A DNA stretch of 21,264 nucleotides, taken from the NCBI GenBank assembly GCA_937893485.1, contig CALBJL010000228.1:1-21264 (forward strand), in the 5' to 3' direction. The position numbers were made by a program, and so were the translations under genes. This DNA is from an uncultured bacterium (GTDB taxonomy: Bacteria > Bacillota > Clostridia > Lachnospirales > Lachnospiraceae). The notes under the pieces are model-generated. The model worked only from the letters and a program-made list of their open reading frames with translations. It made no database searches and was not told where the DNA came from. Positions 1-7,308 of the stretch are shown here, piece after piece (the stretch's first letter is position 1; each line of letters starts with the position of its first letter).

Positions 1-1
1 G

Positions 2-430
2 GAGGTTCTGCTGACCTCATTTTCGATCCTGATGGCGCGCAAAAAGGGTTTTCTGGAGATGGCGGTGTCTGGCGTGGCGAAGCTGGATGAATTAAAGGAT
101 GGCGACCGTGTCCTGATCTGCGAGGGATGTACGCATCACAGACAGTGCGGGGATATCGGAACACAGAAACTGCCGAACTGGCTGCGCAATTACACCGGAA
201 AGCAGTTGGAGCTGACCTTTGCGTCCGGCAAGGATTTCTCGGAGCATGTCGGTGATTATGCGCTCGTCATTCACTGTGGCGGCTGTATGCTGACGGAACG
301 CGAGGTGCGTTCGCGCATGGAGCAGGCGGAGGCACAGCACATACCGGTGACGAATTACGGTACGGCGATCGCGCAGATGAACGGCATACTCCGGCGTTCG
401 CTGGAGATATTTCCGGAGTTGATGAAATAA
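2..430 (+). CDS. hydF: [FeFe]-hydrogenase H-cluster maturation GTPase HydF, C-terminal part (5' end outside window)
   Basis: The frame is open from base 2, so the gene starts upstream; only about 142 C-terminal residues are present and the N-terminal GTPase domain is outside the window. HydF is the scaffold on which the diiron subcluster of the [FeFe] hydrogenase H-cluster is built, with HydE and HydG, before transfer to the apo-hydrogenase. The fragment shows the family's cluster-binding elements: a Cys-Thr-His-His motif (CEGCTHH) followed by CGDIGTQKLPNWL, and about 45 residues later the HCGGC motif. It ends with a stop that abuts the next start directly (TAAATG at 428-433), so hypF is probably translated by coupling. 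hydE and hydG follow in the same operon, which supports the call. Confidence 0.93.
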   Translation, partial: EVLLTSFSILMARKKGFLEMAVSGVAKLDELKDGDRVLICEGCTHHRQCGDIGTQKLPNWLRNYTGKQLELTFASGKDFSEHVGDYALVIHCGGCMLTEREVRSRMEQAEAQHIPVTNYGTAIAQMNGILRRSLEIFPELMK

Positions 431-2776
431 ATGAAGCAACGAAAAATACGTGTCTATGGGATTGTACAAGGCGTGGGATTCCGCCCGTTTGTCAGTCGTC
501 TGGCGGCTGAACGCGGGCTGCGCGGATCGGTCTGTAACAGAGGCTCCTATGTGGAGATCATCGTACAGGGTACGCCGCAGGCATTGACCGAATTTCAAGC
601 AGAGCTGCAGACGGCAGCGCCGGAGCGCTCTGTCATATGGAAGATAGAAGCGGCAGAGCAGCCGCTGACCTCATTTACAGGATTTTCTATTATCGATAGT
701 GTAGAACAGAGCAAACAGTTGGGGGACATTCTCGTGTCCCCGGATATCGCGATTTGTCCCACATGTAAACAGGAATTATATGATCCGCAAAACAGAAGAT
801 ATCTGCATCCGTTTATCAACTGCACTGCATGTGGTCCGCGGCTGACGATTTTAAAGCAGATGCCATATGACCGTGTGCGCACGACGATGTCGGATTTTCC
901 AATGTGTGCGCGCTGTGCGGACGAATATATTACGATGGGCAGCAGGCGCTACGATGCACAGCCGGTGTGCTGTCCGGACTGCGGACCGCAGATATATCTG
1001 ATGGATGAGCCGCAGGTGCGCGGGGTGGAGGCGATCCGGCGCACGCGGGAGGTCTTACGTGCCGGAGGGATCGCGGCGGTGAAAGGGATCGGGGGATTCC
1101 ATCTGTGCTGTGATGCGGGCAATGAGGCTGCGGTCGCATTGCTCAGAAAACGGAAAAACCGCCCTGCCAAGCCGTTTGCAGTCATGGCGCGTGATCCGGC
1201 TGCGGCAAAGCGCATCTGCGAGATTGATGATGAGGCAGAACAGCTGTTAGACAGCCCGCAAAAGCCGATTCTGATCTGCCGGAGACGGAACACGGAGCGG
1301 ATCGCGCCGTCGGTCGCACCGGACAATCCGACGCTTGGCGTGATGCTGCCGTATGCACCGTTGCAGCTTTTATTGTTTGATGATCCGACAGACCCCGATC
1401 AGATATCGTTTCCCGATGTGCTCGTCATGACGAGCGGCAACCGCGGCGGGGCACCGATCTGCCGCAGTGATGCGGAGGTGCGGCAGTCGCTGGACGGGCT
1501 GTGTGACATTGTATTGTCGAATGACAGAGACATTCTGATCCGCGCGGATGATTCGGTTGTGGAAGCAGCCGGGGATGACCGGTATCTACTGCGCCGTTCA
1601 CGGGGCTATGCGCCGCTGCCGTTTGCACTCTCGCAGGGCTGGAAGGGCACGGTGCTGGCGGTCGGCGGGGAACTCAAAAATACATTCTGTGTCGGAAAGG
1701 ACGAATTGTTCTATCTGTCGCCGTATGTGGGTGATCTGTCAGATCTGCGCACGGAACAGGCGCTTGCGGAGACCTGCGGACGGATGCTGGAGCTGTTTGA
1801 GGCGTCACCGGATGCGGTCACATGTGATCTGCATCCGGATTACCGTTCAGCCGCGTATGCACATACGTTTGATCTGCCGGTCTACGGCGTGCAGCACCAC
1901 TATGCACATATTTTATCCTGCATGGCAGAGCATGATGCACTCGACCGGACGGTGATCGGTGTGGCATTTGACGGCACCGGATACGGAACGGACGGCACGG
2001 TCTGGGGCGGTGAGTTTCTGATCGCGGATCAGGCGGATTTTATACGTGCCGGCAGTCTCAAGCCCTTTGTGCAGATGGGCGGCGATGCAGCCGCTAAGGA
2101 GGGATGGCGCATCGCGCTGTCCATGCTGCTGGAACGGTATGACGAAAAGCAGGTGGAGACGGTTGCACAGCAGCTGGGGCTGTGCAGTGCACAAGAGGTA
2201 AACATGCTCGCTGCGGTACGCGCCGCCGGTGTCGGCTGCGTGGTTTCTACGAGTGCCGGAAGGCTGTTCGATGCGGTCAGCGCGCTGCTCGGTGTGCGCA
2301 GATGCTCCACGTTCGAGGGTGAGGCGGCAACGGCGCTGCAATATGCGGCGCAGAGCGCCTTGGAGTCCGGCATGGACAAAACAGGGCATCCGGCGCTGAT
2401 CCTGCGGACACGTGCCGATGGATTTCTGAGGCTGGATGATGGTGAACTGCTGCCGTGGCTTGTGAAGGCGCGGCTCGATGGAAGTCCGACAGAGGCGCTT
2501 GCATATGCGTTCCACGAGGCGCTCGCGGACGGTATTTTAGCGGTGTGTGAGCAGCTACGGGCGCAGAGAGGAATTTCCGCGGTGGCATTGTCCGGGGGCT
2601 GTTTTTGCAACCGGCTGCTGTCGGAGCTGACAAAGAAACGGCTGGAACGGGCGGATTTTCAAGTGCTGACGCATCGGCTGGTGCCCGCGAATGACGGCGG
2701 AATCGCACTCGGACAGGCAGTATATGCGATGGGACGGTTGAACCGTGCGCGTGGTGGAGTGCGACAGGATGACTGA
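431..2776 (+). CDS. hypF: Carbamoyltransferase HypF ([NiFe]-hydrogenase maturation type)
   Basis: 781 residues, normal full length. HypF turns carbamoyl phosphate and ATP into a carbamoyl group placed on the C-terminal Cys of HypE, the source of CN ligands of [NiFe] hydrogenases. Domains in order: acylphosphatase-like (1-90) with GVGFRPFV and a conserved Asn in VCNRG; two zinc-finger pairs, Cys 109/112/131/134 and 159/162/181/184, each with 18 residues between pairs; YrdC/Sua5-like domain (about 200-385) with KGIGGFHL and MTSGNRGG; Kae1-like domain with DLHPDYRSA, VQHHYAH, SGGCFCNRLL and PANDGGIALGQ. All key residues look intact. The start abuts the hydF stop and its only SD-like sequence (GGAG, 414-417) is rather far, suggesting coupled translation. 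It overlaps hydE by 8 bases. The family is clear; its role beside [FeFe] maturases, with no hypCDE in view, is unexplained. Confidence 0.95.
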   Translation: MKQRKIRVYGIVQGVGFRPFVSRLAAERGLRGSVCNRGSYVEIIVQGTPQALTEFQAELQTAAPERSVIWKIEAAEQPLTSFTGFSIIDSVEQSKQLGDILVSPDIAICPTCKQELYDPQNRRYLHPFINCTACGPRLTILKQMPYDRVRTTMSDFPMCARCADEYITMGSRRYDAQPVCCPDCGPQIYLMDEPQVRGVEAIRRTREVLRAGGIAAVKGIGGFHLCCDAGNEAAVALLRKRKNRPAKPFAVMARDPAAAKRICEIDDEAEQLLDSPQKPILICRRRNTERIAPSVAPDNPTLGVMLPYAPLQLLLFDDPTDPDQISFPDVLVMTSGNRGGAPICRSDAEVRQSLDGLCDIVLSNDRDILIRADDSVVEAAGDDRYLLRRSRGYAPLPFALSQGWKGTVLAVGGELKNTFCVGKDELFYLSPYVGDLSDLRTEQALAETCGRMLELFEASPDAVTCDLHPDYRSAAYAHTFDLPVYGVQHHYAHILSCMAEHDALDRTVIGVAFDGTGYGTDGTVWGGEFLIADQADFIRAGSLKPFVQMGGDAAAKEGWRIALSMLLERYDEKQVETVAQQLGLCSAQEVNMLAAVRAAGVGCVVSTSAGRLFDAVSALLGVRRCSTFEGEAATALQYAAQSALESGMDKTGHPALILRTRADGFLRLDDGELLPWLVKARLDGSPTEALAYAFHEALADGILAVCEQLRAQRGISAVALSGGCFCNRLLSELTKKRLERADFQVLTHRLVPANDGGIALGQAVYAMGRLNRARGGVRQDD

Positions 2777-3929
2777 TGGAGAACTGACAAGTATAGAAAT
2801 GACTGGGAAGAAAATGAACGATAAGGAAACGACAGGTAAAAATATGACAGACAGGACGGAACCGGTATCTGAAAATGAATATCCTATTGCGCAGATCCGA
2901 CAGTGGATTGACCGGCTGGAAGCAGATCACATCCTGCCACGGGAGCAGCTCGTGGCACTGCTGACCTATGAACAGGCGGAGTGTGATGTGTATTTGTTTG
3001 AGCGGGCGCGCCATGTACGCGAGTCGGTATACGGAAAAGCGGTCTACATGCGCGGGTTGATCGAGTTTACGAATTACTGTAAAAATGACTGCTATTACTG
3101 CGGGATACGAAGGAGTGCGGCGGGGGCGGAACGCTACCGGCTGAGTGAGGAGCAAATACTAAATTGCTGTAAAAACGGGTATGAGCTCGGTTTCCGCACC
3201 TTTGTATTGCAGGGTGGCGAGGATGCGTATTTTACCGATGAACGGATCGTACAGATCGTGCGCCGGATCAAAGAGTGTTATCCGGACTGTGCGCTTACCC
3301 TGTCGATCGGCGAGCGGGAGCGGGAGAGCTACGAGGCATTTTTCGCGGCGGGGGCAGACCGCTATCTGCTGCGCCATGAGACTGCGGACGAGGCGCATTA
3401 CCGGCTGCTGCATCCGCCGCAGCTGAGTCTGTCACACCGCAAGCAATGCCTGCGGCAGCTCAAGGCGATCGGCTATCAGGTCGGATGTGGATTTATGGTC
3501 GGTTCGCCCGGTCAGACACCGGATTGTCTGGTGGAGGATCTGTTGTTTATCCGTGAACTGGAACCGCATATGGTCGGGATCGGACCGTTTGTGCCGCACC
3601 ATGATACGCCGTTTGCGGACAAGCCGCAGGGCGGGCTGGAGCTGACGCTGCGGCTGCTTGCCATCATACGGCTCATGCAGCCGCATGTGCTGCTGCCGGC
3701 GACGACAGCGCTCGGAACGATCGATCCGAGAGGGCGTGAGAAGGGCATTCTGGCAGGCGCAAACGTCGTGATGCCGAACCTCTCCCCGGGGGAAGTCCGC
3801 AAAAAATATTTACTGTATGACAACAAAATCTGCACCGGTGATGAGGCTGCGGAATGTGTCAACTGTTTAGGAAAAAGAATCGCGTCCACCGGCTATGAAT
3901 TAGTCAGTGACCGCGGAGATTATAAATAG
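2769..3929 (+). CDS. hydE: [FeFe]-hydrogenase H-cluster radical SAM maturase HydE
   Basis: 386 residues from ATG 2769, which I chose because GGAG at 2756-2759 lies nine bases ahead; the start overlaps the hypF stop (ATGACTGA). The frame is open upstream to GTG 2745, and ATGs at 2799, 2814 and 2847 are alternatives. HydE is a cytoplasmic radical SAM enzyme acting on the HydG-made Fe(CO)2CN precursor during assembly of the H-cluster diiron site. It shows the radical SAM motif C104-x3-C108-x2-C111 (CKNDCYYC), then LQGGED, and the late family stretch TTALGTIDPRGREKGILAGA. The first 30-40 residues are extra compared with the usual core, are charged, and hold a near repeat (TGKKMNDKE, then TGKNMTDRT) from an approximately 30-base duplication. 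hydG follows 13 bases later. Confidence 0.94.
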   Translation: MTDGELTSIEMTGKKMNDKETTGKNMTDRTEPVSENEYPIAQIRQWIDRLEADHILPREQLVALLTYEQAECDVYLFERARHVRESVYGKAVYMRGLIEFTNYCKNDCYYCGIRRSAAGAERYRLSEEQILNCCKNGYELGFRTFVLQGGEDAYFTDERIVQIVRRIKECYPDCALTLSIGERERESYEAFFAAGADRYLLRHETADEAHYRLLHPPQLSLSHRKQCLRQLKAIGYQVGCGFMVGSPGQTPDCLVEDLLFIRELEPHMVGIGPFVPHHDTPFADKPQGGLELTLRLLAIIRLMQPHVLLPATTALGTIDPRGREKGILAGANVVMPNLSPGEVRKKYLLYDNKICTGDEAAECVNCLGKRIASTGYELVSDRGDYK

Positions 3930-3942
3930 GAGGAATGGTATT

Positions 3943-5361
3943 ATGTACAACCCGAAATCAAGTAAGGCAGAAGAATTTATCGATGATGGAGAGATCTTGG
4001 AGACATTGGAGTATGCCGAGAAAAACAAAAACAACGCGCAGTTGATCGACCAGATCTTAGAGAAGGCAAAGCAGCGCAAGGGACTGACGCACCGCGAGGC
4101 TGCGGTTCTTCTTGACTGTGAGCTGGAGGATAAAAACGAGCAGATCTATGCGCTGGCAAAGCAGATCAAAAAGGATTTTTACGGCAACCGTATCGTCATG
4201 TTTGCGCCGTTATATCTGTCGAATTACTGTATCAACAGCTGTGTGTACTGTCCGTATCATATCAAAAATAAGCATATCGCCCGCAAAAAGCTGACGCAGG
4301 ATGAGATCCGCGCAGAGGTCATTGCGCTTCAGGATATGGGACATAAAAGACTGGCACTTGAGACCGGTGAAGATCCGGTCAACAATCCGATTGAATATGT
4401 GCTGGAGAGTATCGAGACGATCTATGGGATCAAGCACAAAAACGGCGCGATCCGCCGTGTCAACGTCAACATCGCGGCAACGACTGTGGAAAATTATACG
4501 CGGCTGAAAAATGCGGGTATCGGAACCTACATTCTGTTTCAGGAGACTTACCATAAAAAGAGCTATGAGCAGCTCCATCCGGCAGGACCCAAGCATGATT
4601 ACGCCTATCATACCGAGGCGATGGACCGCGCGATGGATGGTGGTATCGATGATGTAGGACTGGGCGTGCTGTTCGGACTGGAGATGTACCGCTATGAGTT
4701 TGCCGGACTTTTGATGCATGCCGAGCATTTAGAGGCAGTACACGGAGTCGGACCGCACACGATCAGCGTGCCGCGTATCCGCCATGCGGATGACATCGAT
4801 CCGAGTGCCTTTGACAATAGTATCAATGACGATATTTTTGCTAAAATTGTCGCATGTATCCGTATCGCAGTGCCCTATACCGGAATGATCGTCTCCACGA
4901 GAGAGAGCAAAAAGACCCGTGAGCGCGTGCTGCAGCTCGGCATTTCACAGATCAGCGGCGGTTCCAGAACGAGCGTCGGCGGTTATGTGGAGGAGGAGCC
5001 GGAGGAGGAGAACTCCGCACAGTTTGACGTTATCGACAACCGTCCGTTGGACGAGGTCGTCAAATGGCTCATGGAGCAGGAATATATTCCGAGCTTCTGC
5101 ACCGCATGTTACAGAGAGGGACGTACCGGTGACCGCTTCATGTCACTGTGCAAGAGCGGACAGATCCAGAACTGCTGCCATCCGAATGCGCTCATGACGC
5201 TGCAGGAGTATCTGTGTGATTACGCGAAGCCTGAAACGCGTGCGATCGGCGAGGCACTGATCAAAAAGGAGCTGGGCAATATCCCGAATGAGAAGGTGCG
5301 AGGTATCGTCGTGGATAATCTGGCAAAGATTGAGCACGGCAGCAGGGATTTCAGGTTCTGA
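3943..5361 (+). CDS. hydG: [FeFe]-hydrogenase H-cluster radical SAM maturase HydG (tyrosine lyase)
   Basis: 472 residues, normal length. The start at 3943 follows AGGAGG (3928-3933) at nine bases; an upstream GTG at 3907 would overlap hydE and lacks such a site. HydG cleaves tyrosine to p-cresol, CO and cyanide and builds the organometallic iron synthon passed on for the H-cluster. The N-terminal radical SAM cluster motif is C96-x3-C100-x2-C103 (CINSCVYC). The C-terminal auxiliary cluster motif is C386-x2-C389-x22-C412, exactly the HydG spacing, which separates it from the related ThiH. It is the last gene of the hydF-hypF-hydE-hydG unit. An inverted-repeat cluster follows the stop. Confidence 0.96.
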   Translation: MYNPKSSKAEEFIDDGEILETLEYAEKNKNNAQLIDQILEKAKQRKGLTHREAAVLLDCELEDKNEQIYALAKQIKKDFYGNRIVMFAPLYLSNYCINSCVYCPYHIKNKHIARKKLTQDEIRAEVIALQDMGHKRLALETGEDPVNNPIEYVLESIETIYGIKHKNGAIRRVNVNIAATTVENYTRLKNAGIGTYILFQETYHKKSYEQLHPAGPKHDYAYHTEAMDRAMDGGIDDVGLGVLFGLEMYRYEFAGLLMHAEHLEAVHGVGPHTISVPRIRHADDIDPSAFDNSINDDIFAKIVACIRIAVPYTGMIVSTRESKKTRERVLQLGISQISGGSRTSVGGYVEEEPEEENSAQFDVIDNRPLDEVVKWLMEQEYIPSFCTACYREGRTGDRFMSLCKSGQIQNCCHPNALMTLQEYLCDYAKPETRAIGEALIKKELGNIPNEKVRGIVVDNLAKIEHGSRDFRF

Positions 5362-5419
5362 TCCGTCGTTTTGACGGAATGACGGAAAGCCGTCGGAGGT
5401 GTTTCGTCATTCCGACGGA
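5362..5419. repeat. Overlapping inverted repeats after hydG
   Basis: Right after the hydG stop are several competing stems built from the same GACGGA/CCGTC words: CCGTC-GTTTT-GACGG (5363-5377), CGGAATGACG (5375-5384) with CGTCATTCCG (5405-5414), GACGG-AAAG-CCGTC inside it, and TCCGTCG (5362-5368) with CGACGGA (5413-5419). An A-run, not a T-run, follows on the plus strand, so it is not a classical intrinsic terminator. It may stabilise the mRNA 3' end or end transcription by other means. The remaining 137 bases up to msmK hold a possible -10 (TATAGT, 5474-5479) without a convincing -35. Confidence 0.6.
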
Positions 5420-5556
5420 AAAAAAGAAAAATCTTTAGGTAATCCGTGCATAGCAAATTCTCCTGAGATTTTGTATAGTAATTACAGCGAGAAGAGAACG
5501 ATACATATATCGTTTGAGGGAAAGTGAAAACATATTTATTTCAGGAGGACAAGGAA

Positions 5557-6666
5557 ATGTCAAGTTTATCATGTAAGAACATTTGTAAGAGATATCCCAA
5601 CGGTTTTGAGGCTGTTAAGGATTTCAACCTTGAGGTAGAGGACAAGGAGTTTATCATCTTCGTAGGACCTTCAGGATGTGGAAAGTCAACCACACTTCGT
5701 ATGATCGCAGGTCTGGAGGAGATTTCTTCCGGTGAGTTATATATCGATGGAAAGTTAGAGAACGACGTAGAACCGAAGGATCGTGATATCGCGATGGTAT
5801 TCCAGAACTACGCACTGTATCCTCATATGACTGTATACCAGAACATGGCATTTGGTCTGAAGATGCGTAAGGTTCCCAAGGATGTCATTGACCAGAAGGT
5901 TCGTGAGGCAGCTAAGATCCTTGATCTGGAGAAGTTATTAGACCGTAAGCCGAAGGCTCTTTCCGGTGGACAGAGACAGCGTGTTGCCATGGGTCGTGCA
6001 ATCGTTCGTAATCCTAAGGTATTCCTGATGGATGAGCCTTTATCAAACCTGGATGCAAAGTTAAGAGTACAGATGCGTTCCGAGATTTCTGCATTACATC
6101 AGAAGCTGGGCGCTACGATCATCTACGTAACACATGATCAGACCGAGGCTATGACACTGGGTACCAGAATCGTTGTATTAAAGGATGGTATCATCCAGCA
6201 GGTAGATTCTCCCCAGAGATTATATGCTGAGCCGGATAACCTGTTCGTAGCAGGATTCATCGGATCACCTCAGATGAACTTTGTAGATGCTGTCTGCAAG
6301 ATCAACGGCAAGGAAGTAACCTTAACCTTTGATCAGTTCTCAGTTGTATTACCTGAGGCAAAGGCACAGAAGCTGATCGATGGCAACTATGACGGAAAGA
6401 CTGTTGTACTTGGTATCAGACCGGAGAACATCTCTGATGATAAGGAAGATGTAGCGAAGTGTGCATGCAAGGTAACTACCGAGGTTACAGGATACGAGCT
6501 GTTAGGTGCAGAGGTTCTGTTATACTTCAGCGTAGGCGGAGCAAAGATGACTGCAAGCGTATCTTCTACGACACCTGCTCGTTACGGCGATACGGTAGAG
6601 CTGGCATTTGATGCAAACGCAATGCATGTATTTGACAAAGAGACAGAGCTGACCATTACCAACTAG
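5557..6666 (+). CDS. msmK: Sugar ABC transporter ATP-binding protein, MsmK/UgpC family
   Basis: 369 residues, usual for the family. The start at 5557 has AGGAGG (5543-5548) eight bases ahead. It is a cytoplasmic ATPase energising carbohydrate ABC importers. Visible motifs: Walker A GPSGCGKST (37-45), Q-loop MVFQNYALYPHMTV, signature LSGGQRQRVAMGRAIVR, Walker B VFLMDEP, D-loop SNLDAKLR, H-loop VTHDQTEAM, and a C-terminal TOBE-type regulatory region containing LGIRPENI. No permease or binding-protein gene is adjacent. In Streptococcus (MsmK) and Streptomyces (MsiK) such orphan ATPases serve several sugar importers, and the same is likely here. Codon use differs from the hyd genes (many GTA, GGT, CGT and TTA codons), suggesting high expression. 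It is monocistronic, with a strong terminator at 6701-6732. Confidence 0.92.
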   Translation: MSSLSCKNICKRYPNGFEAVKDFNLEVEDKEFIIFVGPSGCGKSTTLRMIAGLEEISSGELYIDGKLENDVEPKDRDIAMVFQNYALYPHMTVYQNMAFGLKMRKVPKDVIDQKVREAAKILDLEKLLDRKPKALSGGQRQRVAMGRAIVRNPKVFLMDEPLSNLDAKLRVQMRSEISALHQKLGATIIYVTHDQTEAMTLGTRIVVLKDGIIQQVDSPQRLYAEPDNLFVAGFIGSPQMNFVDAVCKINGKEVTLTFDQFSVVLPEAKAQKLIDGNYDGKTVVLGIRPENISDDKEDVAKCACKVTTEVTGYELLGAEVLLYFSVGGAKMTASVSSTTPARYGDTVELAFDANAMHVFDKETELTITN

Positions 6667-6700
6667 TCTGGAACTGGTTTGGAAGAATAAGAAAAAGACG

Positions 6701-6732
6701 AGGGCTGACATGTAGATATGTCAGCCCTTTTT
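6701..6732 (+). terminator. Intrinsic terminator of msmK
   Basis: Perfect 11-bp stem AGGGCTGACAT (6701-6711) with ATGTCAGCCCT (6718-6728), a 6-base loop, and a T-run beginning in the stem and followed by TTGTTGTTG. Confidence 0.95.
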
Positions 6733-6800
6733 GTTGTTGTCATACATCCAAAGAAACTGTTGGTGACAAGTTCTTCAATTGAAACAAGGTTAAAACCTTC

Positions 6801-6859
6801 ACACAGCCATACCTTTCTTGAATGGCAAGCTTTGCGTTTTGCAGCGAGGCTGTGTTTTT
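6801..6859 (+). terminator. Terminator-like long hairpin between msmK and the island
   Basis: ACACAGCC (6801-6808) pairs with GGCTGTGT (6848-6855), followed by TTTTT. Inside is a smaller stem, GCCAT (6806-6810) with ATGGC (6822-6826), which competes with it. The loop is long, so termination is uncertain. It may be a second stop for read-through into the island or part of a palindromic intergenic repeat. The rest of 6733-6880 shows no gene. Confidence 0.4.
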
Positions 6860-6880
6860 AGTGGTCATAGCCCGTTGCGG

Positions 6881-7129
6881 CTATGACGTTGCATGGATAA
6901 ATGCAACCGCCTCGTCCGTCAGCTTCCATTTTCCCCGTGCGAGCTTGCAAAGATACCCGATCTGACACAGCTCCAGAAAGATTTTATTCACTGCAATGCG
7001 GGACAAACCAAGCTCGGTTGCAATTTCTTTTTGTCTGAGCGGGCAGTAGGATTCATCACCGATGGTAATAGTATGGTTGTAAATGGCGGTAAGTACCCGG
7101 TAGTGGTTGGTGATAAATACGGCATGCAT
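6881..7129 (-). CDS. Small winged-helix DNA-binding protein, intact copy
   Basis: 82 residues on the minus strand. The start at 7129 was chosen because AGGAGG lies seven bases ahead on that strand; the frame is open further upstream to 7198 but that stretch contains the promoter. Residues 31-55 read as helix-turn-helix (LRQKEIATELGLSRIAVNKI), followed by a wing (58-72, IGYLCKLARGKWKL), a MarR-like winged-helix layout. It probably binds DNA as a small regulator; target unknown. A related but truncated copy lies at 11717-11917 in the opposite direction, so the two bracket the accessory island. Its promoter (7170-7198) is divergent from that of the broken secreted-protein gene, which it might regulate. 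The stop lies inside a perfect 9-bp hairpin (6864-6887). Confidence 0.75.
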   Translation of the reverse strand: MHAVFITNHYRVLTAIYNHTITIGDESYCPLRQKEIATELGLSRIAVNKIFLELCQIGYLCKLARGKWKLTDEAVAFIHATS

Positions 7130-7169
7130 CGGCAGCCCTCCTTTTCTTTCGAACATTTTTCTAATCATC

Positions 7170-7198
7170 ATTATAGCGGAAAAAGAACAAAAAGTCAA
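7170..7198 (-). promoter_or_regulatory. Sigma-A promoter of the winged-helix gene
   Basis: On the minus strand: TTGACT (7198-7193), a 17-base spacer, TATAAT (7175-7170). The start codon is about 40 bases downstream with a good ribosome site between. Confidence 0.85.
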
Positions 7199-7238
7199 TT
7201 ATTATTTGCATTAAAAGTAAAATACTATTAACTTATTA

Positions 7239-7267
7239 TTGACATGTCATGGAAAATGCGTTATAAT
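7239..7267 (+). promoter_or_regulatory. Perfect-consensus sigma-A promoter of the broken secreted-protein gene
   Basis: TTGACA (7239-7244), 17-base spacer, TATAAT (7262-7267). It is divergent from the promoter at 7170-7198, with 40 bases between the two -35 boxes. The next ATG (7309) opens a signal peptide. Confidence 0.88.
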
Positions 7268-7308
7268 GAAATCAGAAACCAACAGAAACGGCAATACAGA
7301 TAAAGGTT

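Noticed and set aside
92..598. Long minus-strand open frame opposite hydF and hypF
   Set aside because: It has no ribosome site and an unnatural composition. The plus strand is clearly coding, and similar antisense frames lie across hypF, hydE, leuA, amt and the symporter as by-products of GC-rich codons.
2277..3155. 292-codon minus-strand frame across the hypF-hydE junction
   Set aside because: It is antisense to two well-supported genes and its translation has no family motif or plausible protein character.
5362..5431. Intrinsic terminator for the hyd operon
   Set aside because: The stems are real, but A-residues, not T-residues, follow on the transcribed strand, so it is listed as a repeat.
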